Shown one piece after another: positions 45,217 through 52,584 of a stretch of DNA of 52,584 bases. The notes beneath the pieces were generated by a model, which did not search any database, was not told the origin of the DNA, and saw only the letters and a list, made by a program, of their open reading frames with translations. Source of the stretch: Mesostigma viride (lineage: Eukaryota; Streptophyta; Mesostigmatophyceae; Mesostigmatales; Mesostigmataceae); the NCBI GenBank assembly GCA_009746045.1, contig RPFO01000406.1:1804030-1856613 (forward strand), read 5' to 3'. Made by a program: the position numbers and the translations under genes. Every line of letters begins with the position of its first letter. Position 1 is the stretch's first letter.

Positions 45217-45266
45217 CGGTTTTAACGCGGCGCTGTTGTGAGGCGGATGGTTTTAACGCGGCGCTC
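45217..45266 (+). repeat. Short direct repeat just after the RF1 stop
   Basis: GGTTTTAACGCGGCGCT occurs at 45218 and again at 45249, each followed by TGAGG within a few bases. It may belong to the 3' UTR. Confidence 0.7.
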
Positions 45267-47460
45267 GAGTGAGGGGGACAAAGGGCCTGGCACTCGGGTG
45301 GTATGATGGGTGGCGGTATGCTGGCGGCCTTTGTGTGTGCCACGCAGAGGATGGCGTGCGGCTCGGCGCCGGTGCGAGCAAGTCCAAGCATTATGCTGGT
45401 GCTCACATGAGGGGGGCGTGCGTGGGGGGGGGTATCAATAATTCGGCGCTCATATGAGGGGGAGGAAGAAGAGGGGCGCAGTATGCTGGCTTTGGTTGTC
45501 TATCATCAAGGCGTGCGACGCAGCACTTACTATTAATTACTATGAGGGGTACGTGAGGGGGGCGCCCTGGAAGGGACTCGCATGAGGGGGATGTGATAAC
45601 TTGGTGCCGGATGGACATCATTAGAAAACACTAGTGCTGGCTCTCGCGCTTGTGTGAGGGGGGATACCCTTGACAGGGTTGTGAGGGGGACACGTTGGAG
45701 GGGGATATGGAGGGGGATATGGAGGGTGCGGCACTGGTGCGAGCAGTGTAAAGGGTGGTGGTATGCGGGCGGGCGTGCAGGCTTCATCATGGCGCTCGGC
45801 TCGGCGCTCTTTTGAGCTACTTGAAGGGCTGAGTGTTATGCTTGTTATGGAACGAGGAGTGGAGGGGACGGTGTGTAGCGCGGCGCGCGTGTGAGAACCC
45901 CAACAATGGAAAGGGTATGCTGGCGCGCGCGGGGGCGTCATGGTCGAGGCCCGCAACAAGGAGGTGTCGCTTGACGATGGGGGGACATGCACGGCTCTGC
46001 ACTTGGCGCGGGGGGGCCTCATCGCCCTCAAGGGCTTCATCGCCATCCATGCGCTTGTCTATCATGCATGTCAGCATCAATGCGCATGTGTCGCGGCGGT
46101 GTGATGAAAGATTTGCTGCGCGACTCAAGAGGAGGGGTAGCGACGTGCGGTGCTGTGGTGGCGACAGCGAGAGCGGGAGTAGTGAGGCTAAAAGCTACAA
46201 TTGTTCCGGCGTGGCGGACTTGTTTGCTCACCTATCGGTACCGATCCCTGTGGGGCATGCCGGCCGCCTTGAGAGGGATGTTTGAATGGCGGCTGTCTCT
46301 TACGGTCGTGAGCGGCCAGGCGAATGCGCGGCCAGGACGCAGCGATGTCACTCGGTTCGACCCTGCCGCTGATGGGAGGTACCTGCCGCGGGGCATGATG
46401 CACGCTCTTCAGGGGCCAAGGGGGGGGCGGCATGGGGGGGGCGACTTGTTTGAGCCGGCATTTGCGAGCGTTTCTGCATTCATCCGCTCGTTGAGTTGGT
46501 GATGGCGACGTGCTTGGGTGGCGTGATCTACGGCTTCACAATGCAACCCCTTGGTGGGGGTTGGATGGTGAGTTTGGTGTTCTGTGCCCAGGGTGGTGCC
46601 CCACGGGTCGTAGTCGCCATGAGCATGCCTGCAGGTGGACACGAGGAACCAAAGATGGACTGTGGCAGACCATGGACCCATCTGCAGACTGGTGAATATA
46701 AGACGTGACGTGGCGTGTGGCATGTCCCCTGATGGTGGCGCAAGGGTGGGGAGCGGATTATTGAACGCATCCCTCTTGACAACATTCTTCTTCTCAATAA
46801 CATCCGCGCAAAGGCAAGCGGCTCCATGAGCGGGCGCTGGCCACTTGGCCCCGCGTGACCTGGGAGAGCATCAAGAGCTGGGAGGGACAGCACGGAATTG
46901 CAGCCAGCGGTGGCATGCAGAACATGCACGCAACGGAGGCTGTTGCGAGGGTGATCCATCGATAGCCTCTTACAGCACCATGCATGGGCTATCTCTCATG
47001 ACTTGGTGTGAAGCAAGACAAGCCCCATTGTGGGATCACGGGTCCGCCAGCATCTGGTTGTCGCGTCGTTCTGGCATGGGCAGCGCCGTATGTCCAACAT
47101 GAGTGGGGAGATGCATCCTCGCTGCTGCCAGGGCTTGGATGCCACTTGTAGATGCTGAGAGGATGCTGGTTTGTAGCTCTGCATCAAAGCATGTGGCGTT
47201 GGCCAGAAATCCATGCTGGCATTGTTGAGTTGAATGCAAGATTGCTGCAAGGAAGCATGGAGTCCTTCGTTTAGCCTTGTTTTGGGGAGGGGGGTGCCAA
47301 GAAGGACGGCATGACTTACAGTTATTTTCCAGGCTCATTCGAAAAGTTGTAATTGCTGTATAAACTGCTGCGGCAGTCAATACAGTTATAGGCGCGCTAC
47401 AGCTGCTTGAATGGTGACGGGCCGAGATGGATGGCTGCACACAAATTTGCAGTAAGGAGA
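45267..47460. other. 2.2 kb of low-complexity, gene-poor DNA
   Basis: The left part (45390-45720) has many degenerate copies of a G-rich motif around ATGAGGGGG or TGTGAGGGGG, often preceded by GCGCTC. Open frames are scattered on both strands, but none shows a recognisable domain. Confidence 0.45.
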
Positions 47461-48190
47461 ACAGGTGGCACTGGCTGGTTGTCTCCTGTGCACGTTGTCA
47501 ACATTGTGCCATGGTATTCTTGCAATTTGACAAGACAATGTTCCTAGACAAGACAAGGCGCACGTGTCACCCTAAATGACCACTACTGTGCCACCCGGGC
47601 CCTGCCCCCTAGACAAGGCAGTTAGGACCGGTTAGCTATTAGTATAGGCCTAACTCCACACCAATCTGAGGGTGAATCAACTAATCCATTATACTCGTGC
47701 TCCCGTTGGGACCTGGTGAATGTGGCTCTCCTGTGGGACTGTGTACTAGGCAAGTCCGAATATCAAATTAATGATCAAAATTAAAAAATTCAGGTTAAAT
47801 TATCACATGACTCCGTTGGGAGATAGTTAATTAATGAATTAATTAATTATCACGTAGACAGCGTCACGTGGCTCCCAATAAAGGAACCGTCGACCCCTAC
47901 ACACTATGAGAAGGAGGGAGGGCGCCCAAGCTTCTCTCACGTACTGCCGCAAGAGGCCGGCCTAGACCACAAAGGGCTCTCTCCGCATGATGGTGCGGGC
48001 CCAGCTGTAGGTGCAATACAACTATGTAAGTAGGCTGGTTGTCTCCTTGATATAAGTAGGCTGACACAAAGCCGATTAATTGATTAATTAGTTAGTCTCG
48101 TGTCCCCGTTGGGGGACCACGGAGCAAGTTGAATCCCCCAATTAAGATAGTGGATGTCTCCCCAAGACGTCAATATGTACATATATGTCC
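47461..48190. other. AT-richer region with CCCGTTGGG repeats
   Basis: CTCGTGCTCCCGTTGGGACC at about 47693, GACTCCGTTGGGAGAT at about 47809 and TCGTGTCCCCGTTGGGGGAC at about 48098 share a core in the same orientation; an AATTAATTAATT stretch lies between them. Shorter inverted copies of the dispersed repeat lie at 47473 and 48033. No gene. Confidence 0.5.
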
Positions 48191-48497
48191 AGGTTACACG
48201 GCGGACCGGGCGGAGCGGGCCAAGCTCCTGGCCTACGGCGACGTCGTGCACCATCGTGTGGTGCCCTTTGTCCTGGAGGAGTTTGGGGCCATGGGGCCCC
48301 TGACCTCCGCCTTCTTCAAGGAGTGTTGCCGGCTCCGGGAGGACCGGCTGGACCTGGAGGGCCAGCGGGCCCCATGGTCGGCGCGGACCTGGACGTCATA
48401 TTGGCGTCAGCGCTTGTCGGTGGCGCTGACTCGGGCCATGGCTGACATCATGCTCCGCCGTACGCGGGCTGATTTTGCGGTGCAGCAGGGCTATTAG
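48190..48497 (+). pseudogene. LINE ORF2 C-terminal remnant, copy 1
   Basis: A roughly 100-codon open frame ending at TAG 48497. It reads AERAKLLAYGDVVHHRVVPF, VLEEFGAMGPLTSAFFKECC and SYWRQRLSVALTRAMADIML. The pattern K..YG...VVPF..E.FGA.GP...F...........WRQRLSVA.R is the usual end of algal, plant and oomycete LINE ORF2 proteins. The RT and endonuclease are missing, so it is a 5'-truncated relic. A second, more damaged copy lies at 49.5 kb. Confidence 0.6.
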
Positions 48498-48880
48498 GTT
48501 CCTCCCGTTAGGCGTTTCCATTGGTCTTATCGGAGTATAGAGCTTTGACATGGCTCTGTATATAGGTTTATAGCTGGGCGTTTGTTTTGGTTTGAGTGAT
48601 TTCACTCTGCTGTAAGTAATTATATTTTATATATGTCCACAGCTAGTCTAAAATATGGGCCTCAAGATGATGGACAAGGCCAAGTGGGCCCAGGTCATAG
48701 ACCGGACAACGAACCCCCTCTGGCCCGTGGGGAAGCGCCTGCGTTTGCAAACACGCGGGAAGCACGCCAGACAGGCCCCCTAGGGTAGAGAGCTTATACT
48801 AGAGTTGGCTTGATGTTGTAGATAGATTAGACTGGTATTATAGGATTGTTTGCATCCATCCATCCATCGGGGTTAATCCT
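48498..48880 (+). other. 3' flank of LINE remnant 1
   Basis: No gene. A (CATC)n run of three to four units lies at about 48851-48866. It may be LINE 3' UTR. Confidence 0.35.
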
Positions 48881-48930
48881 CCGTGACTCCCCAACGGGAG
48901 CACCGCGAGTCTAGTAAATTAATAAATTAG

Positions 48931-49484
48931 GGGGCCTCAGGTAAGGCCCCGAGCTAATCTTGCACGCATTGGCGGGGGCGCAAGCTAATTGCCACTATGC
49001 ATGAGCCATGACTGATCTAGCTAGTATAACTGAGAACTAATTTGTCATCACATACATTACATAGTAGTAGTTACTCTACAATCGATACTACTGGGACGCA
49101 TTACATCCCGTGCATGGGTGGCCAGCAGAATCAGAACTGGTACCTCTGATTAGTACCTCTACATCCACACCGCTCTAGCTCCTCCGGGCCGGTACGTGGT
49201 GTGAGCCCTGGTTCAGTCGGTCTTCCCGCTCTCCACCATCAATTGCGAGGACGCGGACGGGGCCGCACTCTCAGAGTACTCATGCCCAACCACCGGCCTG
49301 ACATCAAGGAGACAACCAGCGCAGGCCAGAAATCGGGAGAATCGTGTTGACATGACCGTGTTGGACTACGATGGGCAAGGGTGCCACCTGCTTAAATCGA
49401 TGTCTCCGTGCATGGCTCGGCCGCTGTCCGGTCGCCACTCCTCCGCGCGGCCGTGGATGCCGGCGCCGCGGCCTCCATGCATAG
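48931..49484. other. Unassigned DNA between the two LINE remnants
   Basis: It contains copy 2 of the dispersed 26-bp repeat at 49303-49328, identical to 31359-31384. No gene recognised. Confidence 0.4.
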
Positions 49485-49800
49485 CTGAGCGCGAGAAGTT
49501 AACCTCCTACGGCAATGTGGGGCCCCACAGGGTCGTCCCCAAGTTGTCCTTCAGGAGTTCGGGCCGGCCATGGGTCCCAAGACGGCGGAGTTTTCCCACG
49601 AGTGCTGCCAGCTGCGTGAAGACCGCCTCAGTTGACCTCGAGGGGCAGACTGCCCCGTGGTCGGCCCGGACGCGGTGGTCCTCGTACTGGCGGCAGCGCG
49701 CCTGTCCCTTGCCCTCACTCGCACGGACGTGGCGGACGTGTTCTATCGCCGCATCTGGGCCGACTCTAGTGCGGCCCAGGCGCGCCAACGTTTACTACTA
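49485..49800 (+). pseudogene. LINE ORF2 C-terminal remnant, copy 2 (frameshifted)
   Basis: Paralogous to 48190-48497 at DNA level: GAGCGCGAGAAGTTAACCTCC matches the first copy's GCCAAGCTCCTGGCCTACGG context, and GACCTCGAGGGGCAG and CCCCGTGGTCGGC match GACCTGGAGGGCCAG and CCCCATGGTCGGC. The protein readings AEREKLTSYGN, VDLEGQTAPWSARTRW and SYWRQR are recognisable but fall in different phases, so it has at least two frameshifts. Dead copy. Confidence 0.55.
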
Positions 49801-50652
49801 GAATACGATTCCGCGGACGCCTTTTTTAGCGGGGAAAGTGACCCGGGCTTCCGGGGCCAAATTCAGCAAGCGCTGCGGCACTCAGATACTAAAATTTGCT
49901 TTTGGTTCTTACCGCCCAGCCAATCCTTTTGCCCCAGGATCAAATTGTGATCTGGGCACTGAACACGAAAATTTCAGCGGAACGTACGAAACGCCAACGC
50001 AACTAGAGCAAATTTTCACTGACGAAACTACGTACTACCGGGTTCCGAAGCTCAAAATGTAGTAGCACTACAATACGATTTCTAGGAGCCGCGAAATACG
50101 CGAGAATGTTACCCTATGAAGTACTTACCACAGACAAAGCCTTCAATATTCTTGCCTGATCCAGTACCCTGGCTAAGCTTGCCTGGGCTATCCTGGTTCT
50201 GGCTGCATGCCTTATCTGCGTGTGTTGGTTACCCTGGGCTGAACTGCTCTCCTGCCCATGGCTACCATCTCTACTTTGGTGCCAACCCTGGGACACCCTA
50301 TAGCCTGGTTGGCAGCCTGCCCATCAGCTCAGTGGCTACCTGGCTGCTGCTTCTTGTCCTTAGTAGAAGGACCTCCAAGCCTCCTGGCTTGGTCCTGTTG
50401 AGCCTCAGGCCGCCCGGCTGGCCCGTAACCCTGGGCCACTACCCTCGGCTCTGAGGAGCTAATATACGGCCTGTCTCTGCAGCCTGGGTATACCCCTGCA
50501 CGCACTCAGTGGTAGAATCATTAAATCCTGGCAGCAATACTGGCCCACTACTCTCACTCAGGGCAGCCACCGGCCTGCCAGGCTACGTCCATGTGCTGCT
50601 AGTAGTGCTCACCCGGTATCGCACTTGCTGGGCCCCCTTCTATATACTAACC
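49801..50652. other. Unassigned DNA before the terminal microsatellite
   Basis: A CCTGG/GGCTG-rich low-complexity stretch lies at about 50155-50600. No domain found in any frame. Confidence 0.45.
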
Positions 50653-52584
50653 AGCTCTTCTCTTCTCTTCTCTTCTCTTCTCTTCTCTTCTCTTCTCTTC
50701 TCTTCTCTTCTCTTCTCTTCTCTTCTCTTCTCTTCTCTTCTCTTCTCTTCTCTTCTCTTCTCTTCTCTTCTCTTCTCTTCTCTTCTCTTCTCTTCTCTTC
50801 TCTTCTCTTCTCTTCTTCTTCTTCTCTTCTCTTCTCTTCTCTTCTCTTCTCTTCTCTTCTCTTCTCTTCTCTTCTCTTCTCTTCTCTTCTCTTCTCTTCT
50901 CTTCTCTTCTCTTCTCTTCTCTTCTCTTCTCTTCTCTTCTCTTCTCTTCTCTTCTCTTCTCTTCTCTTCTCTTCTCTTCTCTCTCTTTCTTCTCTTCTCT
51001 TCTCTTCTCTTCTCTTCTCTTCTCTTCTCTTCTCTTCTCTTCTCTTCTCTTCTCTTCTTCTTCTTCTCTTCTCTTCTCTTCTCTTCTCTTCTCTTCTCTT
51101 CTCTTCTCTTCTCTTCTCTCTCTTCTCTTCTCTTCTCTTCTCTCTCTTCTCTTCTCTTCTCTTCTCTTCTCTTCTCTTCTCTTCTTCTTTCTTCTTCTCT
51201 TCTTCTTCTTCTCTTCTCTTCTCTTCTTCTTCTTCTTCTTCTTCTTCTCTTCTCTTCTCTTTCTTCTTCTTTCTCTTCTCTTCTCTTCTCTTCTCTTCTC
51301 TTCTCTTCTTCTCTTCTCTTCTCTTCTCTCTTCTCTTCTCTTCTCTTCTCTTCTCTTCTTCTTCTCTTTCTTCTTCTCTTCTCTTCTCTTCTCTCTCTTC
51401 TCTTCTTCTTCTCTTCTCTTCTCTTCTCTCTCTTCTCTTCTCTTCTCTTCTCTTCTTCTTCTCTTCTTCTTCTTCTCTTCTTCTTCTTCTTCTTCTTCTC
51501 TTCTCTTCTCTTCTCTTCTCTTCTTCTTCTTCTCTTCTTCTTCTCTCTCTTCTCTTCTCTTTCTCTTCTCTTCTTCTCTCTCTTCTCTTCTCTTCTCTTC
51601 TCTTCTTCTTCTCTTCTCTTCTCTTCTTCTCTTCTTCTTCTCTTCTCTTCTTCTTCTCTTCTCTTCTCTTCTCTTCTTCTTCTTCTTCTTCTTCTTCTTC
51701 TTCTCTTCTTCTTCTCTTCTCTTCTCTTCTCTTCTCTTCTTCTTCTTCTTCTCTTCTCTTCTTCTTCTTCTTCTTCTTCTTCTTCTTCTCTTCTTCTTCT
51801 CTTCTTCTTCTCTTCTCTCTTCTTCTTCTCTTCTTCTTTCTCTTCTTCTCTCTTCTTCTTTCTTCTTCTTCTTCTTCTCTTCTCTTCTCTTCTTCTTCTT
51901 CTTCTCTTCTTCTTCTCTTCTTCTTTCTCTTCTTCTTCTCTTCTTTCTCTTCTTCTTCTCTTCTCTTCTTCTTCTCTTCTTCTCTCTTCTTCTTCTTCTT
52001 CTTCTTCTCTTCTTCTCTTCTTCTTCTTCTTCTTCTTCTCTTCTTCTTCTTCTTCTTCTCTTCTCTTCTTCTTCTTCTTCTTCTTCTTCTTCTCTTTCTT
52101 CTTCTTCTTCTTCTTCTTCTCTTCTTCTTCTTCTTCTCTTCTCTTCTTCTTCTTCTTCTTCTTCTTCTTCTTCTTTCTTCTTCTTCTTCTTCTTCTTCTT
52201 CTTCTTCTTCTTCTTCTTCTCTTCTTCTTCTTCTTCTCTTTCTTCTTCTTCTTCTTCTTCTTCTTCTTTCTTCTTCTCTTCTTCTTTCTTCTTCTTCTTC
52301 TTCTTCTCTTCTCTTCTCTTTCTTCTTCTTCTTCTCTTCTTCTTCTTCTTCTTCTTCTTCTTCTTCTCTTCTTCTTCTTCTTCTCTTCTTCTTCTCTTCT
52401 TCTTTTCTCTTCTTCTTCTCTTCTCTTCTTCTCTTCTTCTTCTTCTTCTTCTTCTTCTTCTTTCTTCTTTCTTCTTTTCTTCTCTTCTTCTTCTTCTTCT
52501 TCTTCTCTTCTTCTTCTCTTCTCTTCTTCTTCTTCTTCTTCTTCTTCTTCTTTTCTCTTTCTTTTCTTTCTCTTTCTTCTTTTC
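50653..52584. repeat. Pyrimidine-only microsatellite, (TCTTC)n grading into (TTC)n
   Basis: About 1.93 kb containing only C and T, running off the right edge. It is nearly pure TCTTC at 50655-50970, then a mixture, then mainly TTC runs with TCTTC and TTTC interruptions. The mirror-symmetric polypyrimidine strand could form triplex DNA. Confidence 0.97.

Larger units (their letters stand above)
48085..48930. repeat. Imperfect inverted repeats flanking LINE remnant 1
   Basis: Left arm 48085-48122 (AGTCTCGTGTCCCCGTTGGG) and the reverse complement of the right arm 48882-48930 (AGACTCGCGGTGCTCCCGTT) align over about 45 bp with AT-rich outer ends. They bracket about 850 bp. They could be termini of a non-autonomous element or simply oppositely oriented dispersed repeats. 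Confidence 0.45.

Noticed and set aside
46340-46390. tRNA-like GGTTCGACCC element
   Set aside because: The flanking bases do not form a T-stem, and no A box or acceptor stem fits.

Overview
The window looks like nuclear DNA of a green alga or another member of the green-plant lineage. Three things support this: a plastid-type bacterial release factor RF1 with an N-terminal transit-like leader, a spliced Argonaute whose C-terminus closely follows plant AGO1, and spliced GC-rich genes with GTGAG/GTAAG donors set among retrotransposons and tandem repeats. The species cannot be named from the sequence. All gene calls come from reading the translations and splice signals; no database was searched.

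Layout. 1-3.2 kb (minus): internal part of a Copia-like retrotransposon (zinc knuckle, integrase, protease-like domain, RT) running off the left edge, with five 71-bp repeats beside it. 5.1-5.6 kb and 16.4-16.8 kb: two halves of a 5'-truncated LINE ending in a long (CAA)n tail. They are split by a complete 10.8-kb Gypsy-type chromovirus (5612-16408) with 574-bp LTRs differing at two positions and a 5-bp target duplication (atccc). The chromovirus carries, in transcription order, a small RNase H1/viroplasmin-type hybrid-binding ORF, gag, pol with a C-terminal chromodomain, and an unrecognised third ORF. Many single-base frameshifts interrupt it.

17.2-24.0 kb (plus): a three-exon ankyrin-repeat gene. 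25.0-34.0 kb (minus): an Argonaute gene for which I can join six exons in phase, from the N domain to the PIWI stop codon. All four slicer residues are visible. Three of its introns carry large arrays that are G-rich on the transcribed-sense strand. 34.3-34.7 kb: AGT and AGG microsatellites. 34.9-40.5 kb: a satellite of about 162 copies of a 35-bp unit.

40.9-42.9 kb (minus): an Arg/Gly-rich (RGG) protein gene, with a 32/46-bp minisatellite in what is probably its intron. It is divergent from the intronless plastid RF1 gene at 43.8-45.2 kb (plus). 45.2-50.6 kb holds no intact gene: low-complexity DNA, two related degraded LINE ORF ends and short dispersed or inverted repeats. From 50.65 kb to the end is a pure pyrimidine (TCTTC/TTC) microsatellite.

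The cellular genes (ankyrin, AGO, RGG protein, RF1) do not form an operon or an obvious pathway. The Argonaute is a candidate silencing effector sitting in repeat-dense DNA of the kind such systems usually target; that connection is inference.
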